The notes under the pieces were generated by a model, which saw only the letters and a list, made by a program, of their open reading frames with translations, ran no database searches and was not told the origin of the DNA. Made by a program: the position numbers and the translations under genes. From contig CALDNM010000047.1 in NCBI GenBank assembly GCA_937915045.1, positions 1 through 6,811 of the forward strand: 6,811 nucleotides of DNA. Direction: 5' to 3'. This DNA comes from an uncultured Clostridia bacterium (lineage in GTDB: Bacteria > Bacillota > Clostridia > Peptostreptococcales > Anaerovoracaceae). Position 1 is the stretch's first letter. The number at the start of each line of letters is the position of its first letter. Below are positions 1 through 6,774 of the stretch, piece after piece.

Positions 1-1430
1 TAGAAGCATGTAGCCGCACTGCCGAAGCAGATAATGAGAATCAATATGATATTGCCCGAGTCGACGAACGCTGTGAGTGTCGCCCACTTGGAGATCAGCA
101 TTCCGAAAGGCGCCAGGAACATTCCCGCGATACCTATCATCATGCAGCCCGCCAGGCGAGGCAGTTTTTCGAACAGACCGTCCATGTCCTCGATGTTTCT
201 GCTTCCGATCTGGTGCTCTGCAGTACCAACGCACAGGAACATGAGGCACTTTGTGATGGCGTGGAATATGATAAGCATGATCCCTGCCCATACTGCTTCA
301 GGCGTACCAACGCCGCCGCAGGCACATATAAGTCCTAAGTTCGAAATTGTCGAGTAAGCAAGAACTTTCTTGCCGTTTGTTTGTCCTATAGCCGCGAACG
401 ACGCCATCAGGAAGGTTATGCCTCCTACGAACATCGCCATGATGCCGGCCAGGTTCCAGCCGAGTACAGGTGCGAGCTTTATGATAAGGAACACGCCTGC
501 CTTGACCATTGTTGATGAATGGAGCAACGCTGATGTCGGCGTCGGCGCTACCATAGCTCCGAGCAGCCAGCTGTCGAACGGCATCTGCGCAGCCTTTGTG
601 ATCCCGGCGAATACCAGGAACACAGCAGGCGCTACTACGCTTCCTCCCATGCTGCCGTAAGCAAGCATCGTCGAAAGCTCGAGTGTGCCGAGTCCATTGC
701 CTAGTAAAATGATTCCGATAATAAATCCAAGTCCGCCGAGACTCGTCATGATGAATGCTCTGAAAGCGTTTCTCGTGGCGATCTTGTCCTCAAATTCCTT
801 CTGATGGAACAGGCCATTGTAGCCGATGAGGAAGAACGAACAGTATGTGGTGATCTCCCAGAAGAAGAACATCCATACCAGGTTGTTCGATGTAACGATC
901 CCGAACATAGCGGAAAGGAAGACGAACATAAGGAAGAAGAACCAAGGTCTTCTGTCTTTGCCGTCCTTTTGATGTTTCTGGTCATCCTTCATGTATCCAA
1001 GTGCATAGACACAGATGAGGGTACCAATGATCCCGATGATAAGAACCATGATCATCGAAAGTCTGTCGATATACATATTGTAATTGACAGCGATGTCCTT
1101 GCCTTTGGTAAACTCAAACCACAGCTGTAAAGGTGTGGTGATAACAACAAGCAGACATGCTAAGAACTTCCTGTATTTGATACCTAATACGAAGCCGACA
1201 ATCGCGAGCAGTGTCGCGATTATCGTCATCGCGGTACCTACATACTCGTTTGAGGCGTTGAAATACTGACCTCCGGAGTTGAAGTACTTAACGACAAGAT
1301 AAATCGAGGCCGCGATTATAACCACGGATCCGACTTTGACGATTATGTCTCTTGCCGCGTCTGACTTGAGTATCAAAAGAGCAACCGCAACTACAAGCGG
1401 AAACACGATTAGAAAAATAATAGTGCTCAT
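1..1430 (-). CDS. Proton-conducting antiporter-like membrane subunit (NuoL/HyfB/EchA family), partial, C-terminus off the left edge
   Basis: Reading left from the ATG at 1430, the frame stays open for 476 codons to the window edge. The protein is very hydrophobic, with about 14 likely membrane helices. Family marks in order: a DRLS-containing helix near 117-149; FFFWEITTYCSFFLIGY at 188-204 with the helix-5 glutamate E192; ITKAAQMPF at 277-285 with the key lysine K279; PTPTSALLHSSTMVKAG at 296-312 with H304 and K310; KKVLAYSTISNLG at 354-366; and FHAITKCLMFL at 389-399 with H390 and K394. These charged residues carry ions in this family, so the protein should be active. Members usually exceed 600 residues, so well over 100 residues are probably missing. 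The MVKAG form resembles the Hyf, Ech and Mrp branches more than classic NuoL, so a subunit of an energy-converting hydrogenase or complex-I-like enzyme is likely. An Mrp antiporter subunit cannot be excluded from this fragment. It has its own promoter and a strong ribosome binding site. Confidence 0.9.
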   Translation of the reverse strand, partial: MSTIIFLIVFPLVVAVALLILKSDAARDIIVKVGSVVIIAASIYLVVKYFNSGGQYFNASNEYVGTAMTIIATLLAIVGFVLGIKYRKFLACLLVVITTPLQLWFEFTKGKDIAVNYNMYIDRLSMIMVLIIGIIGTLICVYALGYMKDDQKHQKDGKDRRPWFFFLMFVFLSAMFGIVTSNNLVWMFFFWEITTYCSFFLIGYNGLFHQKEFEDKIATRNAFRAFIMTSLGGLGFIIGIILLGNGLGTLELSTMLAYGSMGGSVVAPAVFLVFAGITKAAQMPFDSWLLGAMVAPTPTSALLHSSTMVKAGVFLIIKLAPVLGWNLAGIMAMFVGGITFLMASFAAIGQTNGKKVLAYSTISNLGLICACGGVGTPEAVWAGIMLIIFHAITKCLMFLCVGTAEHQIGSRNIEDMDGLFEKLPRLAGCMMIGIAGMFLAPFGMLISKWATLTAFVDSGNIILILIICFGSAATCF

Positions 1431-1434
1431 TTAA

Positions 1435-1441
1435 TCCTCCT
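1435..1441 (-). promoter_or_regulatory. Ribosome binding site of the antiporter-like subunit
   Basis: The minus strand reads AGGAGGATTAAATG, placing a near-perfect Shine-Dalgarno core five bases before the ATG at 1430. It fixes the start of the truncated left-hand gene and predicts strong initiation. Confidence 0.9.
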
Positions 1442-1458
1442 AAAATAATATAAACTTT

Positions 1459-1469
1459 GTGTTAAACAC
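1459..1469. repeat. Perfect 11-base palindrome GTGTT-A-AACAC, possible operator
   Basis: The two 5-base arms are exact reverse complements around one central base. The site begins about three to four bases after the transcription start predicted from the promoter at 1479-1507, a position where a bound repressor would block RNA polymerase. The sequence has some likeness to half-sites of redox regulators such as Rex (TTGTTAA...TTAACAA), but the spacing does not fit the Rex consensus. An 11-base palindrome in AT-rich DNA can arise by chance. Confidence 0.35.
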
Positions 1470-1478
1470 GCTTCTACA

Positions 1479-1507
1479 ATTATATATTAGTATAAGGCTT
1501 AAAACAA
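1479..1507 (-). promoter_or_regulatory. Sigma-A-type promoter for the antiporter-like gene
   Basis: On the minus strand the -35 box TTGTTT (1507-1502) is followed by exactly 17 bases and then a consensus -10 box TATAAT (1484-1479). Transcription should begin near 1472, giving a leader of about 42 bases before the ATG at 1430. This leader is too short for a typical riboswitch. The promoter lies in the only AT-rich intergenic stretch and has the right orientation and distance, so it is a convincing prediction, though read by eye only. Confidence 0.75.
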
Positions 1508-1568
1508 GCACTTTTATGTTTTCGTGAAAGTTTTATCAAATGTTAAAAACGTTATGTTTTCTAGACTC

Positions 1569-2909
1569 TTAGACCAGTTTCCCGCGCAGGCTGAATGTTT
1601 TCCCTTCAATAATGAGTACATCGCGGAATGTTCCGATCATCGACTCATCGCCCTCGAAATCCACGACTTTGAAGCCCTCGGTCCTTCCTGTAAGGGTCGT
1701 TTTATCGTGTCTGCTCGGTCCTTCTACGAGAATTCGCTCCACGCGGCCCTTCATAGCAGCGTTCTTTTCGGCAGAATGCCTGTTGACTGCTTCTACGAGG
1801 CGGTCAAACCTTTCATGCTTGACTTCCTCAGGTATCTGATCGTCATATCCAGCCGCCGGCGTGCCGCGCCTGATAGAATAAAGAAATGTGAAAGCCGAAT
1901 CATATCCGACTTCTTCCACAAGTGACAGAGTATCCTCGAAGTCCTGCTCCGTTTCTCCCGGGAACCCTACAATGATATCCGTAGACATCGTGATCCCCGG
2001 AACAGCGTCTCTTAGCTTATTCACCAGCGCCAGATATTGCTCTCTGTTATAATGCCGGTTCATCCTCTTCAGCACAGCGTCGCTCCCCGACTGCACCGGA
2101 AGATGTATGTTCGCGCATAGTTTTCCGCAGTCTGTGTAAGCCTGTATCAGCTTATCTGAAAGGTCTTTCGGGTGAGAGGTCATGAATCTTATCTTCTCGA
2201 TCCCTTCAATTTCCTGAAGCATATAGATAAGATCCGCGAAATCAGTCTTCTTTCCATCCGGGTCGTTTTCAGGCGATCCGCTGTAAGAGTTCACGTTCTG
2301 CCCCAGCAGAGTGATTTCCTTCACGCCGTCAGCCGCCAGAGCGCGTACTTCCTTAAGTATCTCCTCCGGGCAGCGGCTCCTCTCGCGTCCCCGCGTGTAT
2401 GGCACGATGCAGTAAGTGCAGAAGTTGTTGCATCCGTACATTATATTCACGAAGGCCTTGAATTTATAGAGACGCTTCGACGGCATCCCTTCGACTATTT
2501 CGCCCGCGTCTTTCCACACATCCACAATCTTTTCTTTTTCCGAGATCACGCTCTTCAGCAGCTTCGGGAATTCGTGGATATTATGCGTACCGAATATGAT
2601 ATCGACCCACGGGTATTTCTGTTTTATCGTGTCGATTATGTACTGCTGCTGCATCATGCAGCCGCATACGCACACAATAAAATCAGGACGCTGCTCTTTG
2701 ATCTTCTTAAGCTGACCCAGCGTCCCGAAAAATCTTTTATCGGCATTGTCTCTGACGCTGCAGGTATTTATTATCGCAACGTCAGAGTCCTGTCTGTTTT
2801 CTGTTCTTGTGTAACCCAGTTCCGCGAGCATGCCGCAGAGAGTTTCAGAATCTCTCTCATTCATCTGGCATCCCATAGTCTGGATATGGAATTTCTTATC
2901 CTCTTTCAT
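1569..2909 (-). CDS. miaB: tRNA-2-methylthio-N6-dimethylallyladenosine synthase MiaB
   Basis: This radical-SAM methylthiotransferase adds a methylthio group to isopentenyl-adenosine 37 of tRNAs that read codons starting with U, which helps hold the reading frame. The 446-residue length is normal. The N-terminal domain carries the three cysteines for the auxiliary iron-sulfur cluster: C14 in TMGCQMNERD, C50 in NTCSVRDNADKR, and C84 in VCGCMMQQ. The radical-SAM motif CNNFCTYC has C160, C164 and C167 and is followed by VPYTRGRERSR, typical of MiaB rather than RimO or MtaB. IHLPVQSGSD (268-277) and DIIVGFPGET (311-320) are further family marks, and a TRAM-like RNA-binding domain fills roughly 380-446. 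The start lies 14 bases inside gpsA and has only a poorly spaced AGGA before it, so translation probably depends on coupling to gpsA. C80 and C82 are extra cysteines beside C84, of unknown meaning. Confidence 0.96.
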   Translation of the reverse strand: MKEDKKFHIQTMGCQMNERDSETLCGMLAELGYTRTENRQDSDVAIINTCSVRDNADKRFFGTLGQLKKIKEQRPDFIVCVCGCMMQQQYIIDTIKQKYPWVDIIFGTHNIHEFPKLLKSVISEKEKIVDVWKDAGEIVEGMPSKRLYKFKAFVNIMYGCNNFCTYCIVPYTRGRERSRCPEEILKEVRALAADGVKEITLLGQNVNSYSGSPENDPDGKKTDFADLIYMLQEIEGIEKIRFMTSHPKDLSDKLIQAYTDCGKLCANIHLPVQSGSDAVLKRMNRHYNREQYLALVNKLRDAVPGITMSTDIIVGFPGETEQDFEDTLSLVEEVGYDSAFTFLYSIRRGTPAAGYDDQIPEEVKHERFDRLVEAVNRHSAEKNAAMKGRVERILVEGPSRHDKTTLTGRTEGFKVVDFEGDESMIGTFRDVLIIEGKTFSLRGKLV

Positions 2910-3897
2910 GCTTCCTGTCTCTGCCCATAAGCATCTCTTCAGCTTCGCGGGCGTTTATCTTTCCGTTGATCAGATCGTACATCGCTTCTGTTATAGGCAT
3001 CTCGATGCCCATCTTCTGCGCAAGGCCGTAAGCGGCTTCTGTCGTATAATAACCCTCGACTACCATGCCGACCTTTTCAGTCGCCAGCTTAGGATCCGTG
3101 CCCTCGCCGATCATGATGCCGCATCTCCTGTTTCTGGAATGCATACTCGTGCATGTCACGATCAGGTCACCTACCCCTGTAAGACCGAGGAATGTCATAG
3201 GATCCGCTCCGAGCGCTACGCCGAGTCTTGTGATCTCCGCGAGTCCCCTCGTCATGAGTGCCGCCTTAGCGTTGTCTCCGAATCCCATACCGTCCGATAT
3301 CCCGGCTCCGAGAGCGATAATATTCTTGAGCGCTGCGCCGAGCTCAGTGCCTACGAGATCGTCACCTGTATATATCCTGAACTTATCTGTCATGAAAATA
3401 TCCTGTGCTTCAAGAGCAGCCTCTTTATCTTTCGAGACTACGCATACTGTTGTCGGAAGAGCCTTGCAGACTTCTTCCGCGTGTGACGGCCCTGAAAGTG
3501 CCACATATTTAGCGTCAGGTTTTATTTCAAATGCTATCTCAGACATCCTCTTGAGAGTTTTCTGCTCTATGCCCTTTGCAACATCGATGATCAGCATATC
3601 ATCTCTGAGATATGGCAGTGCTCCCTTGAACGCTGCTCTGAAATGCTGCGCCGGCGCAGAGAAAAGCGCTACGTCAGCTCCGTCAAGAGCAGCCTCTACT
3701 GTAGGAGCAGTATTGAGTTTGTCACAGAATTTTACTCCCGGAAGATATCTTTTGTTTTCCCGGTCGTTTTTCAGCGCCTCGAGGTGCTTCTCATCAAGAT
3801 CCCAGATCCTGACATCATGTCCCTTGTTGCTGAGTGTGATAGCGAGAGCTGTTCCCCAGCTTCCAGCGCCAATAACTCCGATAGTTTTCATTCCCAT
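2896..3897 (-). CDS. gpsA: NAD(P)H-dependent glycerol-3-phosphate dehydrogenase
   Basis: This cytosolic enzyme reduces dihydroxyacetone phosphate to sn-glycerol-3-phosphate, the backbone for phospholipids and the substrate of PlsY encoded just upstream. The 333-residue length fits the family. The N-terminal Rossmann fold opens with GVIGAGSWGTALA (7-19), which holds the dinucleotide-binding GxGxxG. IDVAKGIE (104-111) contains K109. LSGPSHAEEV (134-143) and GAALKNIIALGAGI (187-200), with the likely catalytic lysine K191, follow. LTGVGDLIVTCTS (239-251) and the HSRNRR segment (253-258) complete the substrate-binding domain. The start at 3897 is preferred over a second in-frame ATG two codons later because AAGGA sits 8 bases before the first. 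It begins one base after the plsY stop and overlaps miaB by 14 bases. In many spore formers spoIVA follows gpsA; here miaB does. Confidence 0.97.
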   Translation of the reverse strand: MGMKTIGVIGAGSWGTALAITLSNKGHDVRIWDLDEKHLEALKNDRENKRYLPGVKFCDKLNTAPTVEAALDGADVALFSAPAQHFRAAFKGALPYLRDDMLIIDVAKGIEQKTLKRMSEIAFEIKPDAKYVALSGPSHAEEVCKALPTTVCVVSKDKEAALEAQDIFMTDKFRIYTGDDLVGTELGAALKNIIALGAGISDGMGFGDNAKAALMTRGLAEITRLGVALGADPMTFLGLTGVGDLIVTCTSMHSRNRRCGIMIGEGTDPKLATEKVGMVVEGYYTTEAAYGLAQKMGIEMPITEAMYDLINGKINAREAEEMLMGRDRKHERG

Positions 3898-3898
3898 A

Positions 3899-4570
3899 TT
3901 ATCTGTCCTTCCCTTCAGGTCCGTCTTCGTCGTGATTATCTTTCACGCCGTCCTCTGGACCCCTTTTAAATCTTATATGCGGTTCTTCTCCCGCCAGCAT
4001 TCGTTTTATATTGCTGCTGTGCTTGCATAAAACAAGTATAGCAAGAATAACTGAAAAAACAAGGAAATCAGGCTGGAAATACCATGTAAGGAACGGAAAT
4101 GTCAGCGCGCCGACCACCGATCCCATGGACATCATCCTGAAAACCAGAACTCCTATTACTACCAAAAGCAGTGCGAGAAGCGCCACCTTCCAGTTCAGCC
4201 CGAGCGTCGCGCCGAATATGGTCGCGACACCTTTGCCTCCTTTGAATTTGAAAGCGGCCGGCCAGACGTGTCCGGCAGTGACAGCGAGTACGCAAAGCAT
4301 CGCGCACCAATGTCCCGCCATGACGTTTCCGATCATGACTGCCGCCGTGCCTTTGAGCACGTCTATCGCGAGCGTCCCTGCCGCCGACTTTATGCCGAGG
4401 ACTCTCAGCACATTCGTCGTCCCCGCGTTTCCGCTTCCCTGTTTCTTGATATCGACTCCCTGTGTCCTGCTTATGATCTGCGCGCCTGAAAGATCTCCCA
4501 GAGCGTACGCTATGACCAGAGCGAGGATAAACAGGAGCCAGTTTGAATCTGTATATATACTAGTCATCAT
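3899..4570 (-). CDS. plsY: Acyl-phosphate:glycerol-3-phosphate acyltransferase PlsY
   Basis: This integral membrane enzyme transfers a fatty acyl group from acyl-phosphate (made by PlsX) to glycerol-3-phosphate, giving lysophosphatidic acid, the first step of membrane phospholipid synthesis. Hydrophobic segments near 10-27, 67-86, 88-105, 125-146 and 150-182 fit the usual multi-helix fold. Family motifs are GSGNAGTTNVLRVLG (45-59), GHVWP (100-104), the glycine-rich KGGKGVAT (110-117) and a late HSSNIKRMLAGEE (184-196). At 223 residues it is some 15 to 30 longer than typical. The excess is a strongly charged, probably disordered tail from about 197, ending DNHDEDGPEGKDR. Two adjacent ATG codons (4570 and 4567) could start it; a weak AAGGG lies 8 bases before the first. 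The start overlaps the end of der by 11 bases, which suggests coupled translation. The next gene, gpsA, supplies its substrate. Confidence 0.96.
   Translation of the reverse strand: MMTSIYTDSNWLLFILALVIAYALGDLSGAQIISRTQGVDIKKQGSGNAGTTNVLRVLGIKSAAGTLAIDVLKGTAAVMIGNVMAGHWCAMLCVLAVTAGHVWPAAFKFKGGKGVATIFGATLGLNWKVALLALLLVVIGVLVFRMMSMGSVVGALTFPFLTWYFQPDFLVFSVILAILVLCKHSSNIKRMLAGEEPHIRFKRGPEDGVKDNHDEDGPEGKDR
3906..3910 (-). promoter_or_regulatory. Ribosome binding site deciding the gpsA start
   Basis: AAGGA on the minus strand, inside the last codons of plsY, stands 8 bases before the ATG at 3897 and 14 bases before the alternative ATG at 3891. The spacing favours the upstream ATG. Confidence 0.65.
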
Positions 4571-5885
4571 CTCTTTTTCCCTTTTCCTTGAATACGAATT
4601 TTATCGGGGTCCCCTCGAACCCGTACGCGTCTCTTATTTTGTTCTCAAGATATCGCGCGTATGAGAAATGCATCAGCTCTCTCGAATTGATCTTGAATGA
4701 GAACAGCGGAGGCTCGGTCGATATCTGCGCGACGTAATATATGCGCAGGTGTTTTCCTTTGTCCGAAGGCGTCTGCTGCATCATGACCGCGTCCATGATC
4801 AAGCTGTTGAGCTGCCCGGTCGGTATTCTCTTCTTTCTGTTTTCCGCAACGATTTTCGCTTCACCTATGACGTTATCCATACGTTTTCCCGTCAGAACTG
4901 AAATGAAGAGTATCGGAGCGTAAGACATGAACGTAAGCTCGCCCCTCACTTTCTCCTCGAATTTCTTCATGGTATTCGTTTCTTTTTCAACAAGGTCCCA
5001 TTTATTGACGACTAAGATGACTCCCTTCCCCGCTTCGTGAGCGATACCGGCTATCTTTTTATCCTGATCTGTCACTCCGTCCTGCGCGTCTATCATGACT
5101 ACACAGACATCGCATCTCTCGACCGCGGCGATAGCCCTGATGACGCTGAATCTCTCGATATCCTCGTTCACCTTGCTCCTGCGTCTGATGCCGGCAGTGT
5201 CTATCAGTAAGTATTTATCATCACCTTTTACAAATGGCGTATCTATCGAATCTCTCGTCGTTCCCGCTATAGGAGATACTATGACTCTGTTCTCTCCGAG
5301 CAAAGCGTTTATCAATGAGGATTTCCCTACATTCGGCTTTCCTATGACAGCGATCTTCGTCGTGTCTTCCTCTTCTTCGCCGGCTCCTTCAGGGAAGTCG
5401 TCGACTATGATATCAAGCAGGTCACCTATACCGAGCATGTTTGCCGCGGATATAGGGACAGGATCGCCTATGCCGAGTTCATAGAAGTCGTAGTAATCCG
5501 TCTGCTTTGACGGCTCGTCTATCTTGTTCACTACGAGGACTATTTTCTTATGTGTACGGCGCAGCATGTCCGCGACCTCGCGGTCGCTCGCTGTCAGCCC
5601 TTCTCTTCCATCCACCATAAACAGGATCACATCCGAAGTATCGATGGCGATCTCCGCCTGCGCTCTCATCTGCGCCGGGATCACCTCTGTACTGTCGGGC
5701 TCGATCCCGCCGGTGTCGATAAGCGCGAAGCCAATATTTCTCCACTCGGCCTCCGCGTAGATCCTGTCACGTGTGACACCCGGAGTATCATCTATGATAG
5801 ATACTCTTCTCCCAACGACCTTATTAAAAAACGTCGATTTGCCTACGTTCGGTCTGCCGACTACAGCAACTATTGGTTTACTCAT
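4560..5885 (-). CDS. der: Ribosome-assembly GTPase Der (EngA)
   Basis: Der is a tandem-GTPase that binds the 50S subunit and is needed for its maturation; it is usually essential. The length of 441 residues is typical. GTPase domain 1 shows the P-loop GRPNVGKST (10-18), switch region TPGVTRDR (34-41), DTGG (57-60) and NKID (120-123). An acidic linker rich in glutamate spans about 164-176. Domain 2 shows GKPNVGKSS (182-190), TTRD (209-212), DTAG (229-232), NKWD (294-297) and SVLTGK (329-334), where alanine is more usual than valine. A C-terminal KH-like domain covers about 350-436 and ends in a basic-acidic tail. All nucleotide-binding motifs are intact. The start overlaps ftsY by 8 bases and has a strong ribosome binding site embedded in ftsY; the end overlaps plsY by 11 bases. 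Confidence 0.97.
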   Translation of the reverse strand: MSKPIVAVVGRPNVGKSTFFNKVVGRRVSIIDDTPGVTRDRIYAEAEWRNIGFALIDTGGIEPDSTEVIPAQMRAQAEIAIDTSDVILFMVDGREGLTASDREVADMLRRTHKKIVLVVNKIDEPSKQTDYYDFYELGIGDPVPISAANMLGIGDLLDIIVDDFPEGAGEEEEDTTKIAVIGKPNVGKSSLINALLGENRVIVSPIAGTTRDSIDTPFVKGDDKYLLIDTAGIRRRSKVNEDIERFSVIRAIAAVERCDVCVVMIDAQDGVTDQDKKIAGIAHEAGKGVILVVNKWDLVEKETNTMKKFEEKVRGELTFMSYAPILFISVLTGKRMDNVIGEAKIVAENRKKRIPTGQLNSLIMDAVMMQQTPSDKGKHLRIYYVAQISTEPPLFSFKINSRELMHFSYARYLENKIRDAYGFEGTPIKFVFKEKGKRDDD

Positions 5886-6774
5886 CGAAGATACCTCCTA
5901 TGAAATCCTCCGGATCGAACTCCTTAAGATCGTCCATGCCTTCGCCTACTCCGACGAATTTGATCGGCATATCGAACTCATCAGCGATCGTGATCGCTAT
6001 GCCGCCCTTAGCCGTACCGTCGAGCTTCGTCAGCACAACACCGCTCAGATCCGTGATCTCGCCAAATTCCTTTGCCTGAGATACCGCGTTCTTGCCGGTA
6101 GTCGCGTCGAGGATAAGGAGAGTTTCTCTGGCCGCCTCCGGCCATTCCCTGTCTATGACGCGGTTCATCTTTTCAAGCTCCTGCATCAAATTTTTCTGCG
6201 TCTGAAGACGACCCGCCGTGTCGCATATGAGCACATCGATATCTCTTGCCTTCGCGGCCTGTATCGAATCGAATATCACAGCTGAAGGGTCGGCGCCTTC
6301 CTTATGCCTTATGACATCTACGCCGAGCCTGTCGCCCCATATGCTGAGCTGCTCTCCCGCGGCAGCCCTGAACGTGTCCGCTGCCGCCAGCAGCACAGAC
6401 TTTCCGCTTCCGAGCATTTTGTTCGCGATCTTGCCTATGCTCGTCGTCTTTCCGCCTCCGTTGATACCGATCATCACTATGACGAGCGGAGTCTCTTCGG
6501 AAAGCTTCAGCCTGTCGCCCTTGTCGACAAGGCCTACCATGATCTCCCTCAGAGCGTTTCTGACTTCTTCGGATTTCCACAGTCTGTCCATCCTGACTTT
6601 ATCTCTTAATTCCGTTATTATCTTTTCGGTCGTGGCCATACCTATATCTGAAGTTATGAGTATCTCCTCGAGTTCATCGAGGAGATCTTCATCCGCTTCC
6701 GGCCTGTCCATGAACACGTCGCCGATCCTTTGTGACATGCGTCCGAAAAATCCTTTTTCTTTTTTAAATGCCAT
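5878..6774 (-). CDS. ftsY: Signal recognition particle receptor FtsY
   Basis: FtsY is the SRP receptor GTPase: it pairs with Ffh at the membrane and hands ribosomes making membrane proteins to the SecYEG channel. The 298 residues are essentially the NG domains alone. A long acidic A domain is absent, as in many Gram-positive bacteria. The N-terminal FKKEKGFFGRMSQRIGDVF (3-21) could be an amphipathic membrane-targeting helix, followed by the N domain (about 28-90). The G domain shows the P-loop GINGGGKTTSIGKIA (103-117), DTFRAAA (133-139), DTAGR (185-189), TKLDGTAKGG (249-258) and GVGEGMDDL (275-283). Ffh is ruled out because there is no methionine-rich M domain. AGGAGA stands 8 bases before the ATG. 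The end overlaps der by 8 bases. In related genomes smc often lies just upstream. Confidence 0.97.
   Translation of the reverse strand: MAFKKEKGFFGRMSQRIGDVFMDRPEADEDLLDELEEILITSDIGMATTEKIITELRDKVRMDRLWKSEEVRNALREIMVGLVDKGDRLKLSEETPLVIVMIGINGGGKTTSIGKIANKMLGSGKSVLLAAADTFRAAAGEQLSIWGDRLGVDVIRHKEGADPSAVIFDSIQAAKARDIDVLICDTAGRLQTQKNLMQELEKMNRVIDREWPEAARETLLILDATTGKNAVSQAKEFGEITDLSGVVLTKLDGTAKGGIAITIADEFDMPIKFVGVGEGMDDLKEFDPEDFIGGIFDE
5894..5899 (-). promoter_or_regulatory. Ribosome binding site of der, embedded in ftsY
   Basis: The minus strand shows AGGAGG followed by 8 bases and then the der ATG at 5885. The site falls within the final ftsY codons, so der can initiate strongly on its own as well as by coupling to ftsY termination. 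Confidence 0.85.

Noticed and set aside
34..1269. Several plus-strand frames of 60 to 110 codons opposite the left-hand gene
   Set aside because: The minus strand here codes an unbroken, clearly recognisable membrane protein; the plus-strand frames are short, overlap one another and have no motif.
1459..1469. Assigning the palindrome to Rex
   Set aside because: Rex sites have two 7-base arms separated by four bases; here the arms are 5 bases around one central base, so naming the regulator would be guesswork.
1431..1472. Riboswitch or attenuator in the leader of the antiporter-like gene
   Set aside because: The predicted leader is only about 42 bases and has no stem beyond the 5-base palindrome, too little for a known riboswitch fold.
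2172..2930. 252-codon plus-strand open frame opposite miaB
   Set aside because: It lies antisense to well-conserved miaB codons and shows no domain, signal peptide or family motif; its arginine, histidine and phenylalanine content follows from the opposite strand.
3065..4030. 321-codon plus-strand open frame opposite gpsA and plsY
   Set aside because: It runs antisense to two genes with intact family motifs, has no ribosome binding site before it, and its translation is a serine-, alanine- and proline-rich sequence with no recognisable motif. It is a shadow of codon bias.
5773..6285. 170-codon plus-strand open frame across the ftsY/der junction
   Set aside because: It is antisense to the conserved ends of ftsY and der, lacks a promoter or ribosome binding site, and resembles no family.
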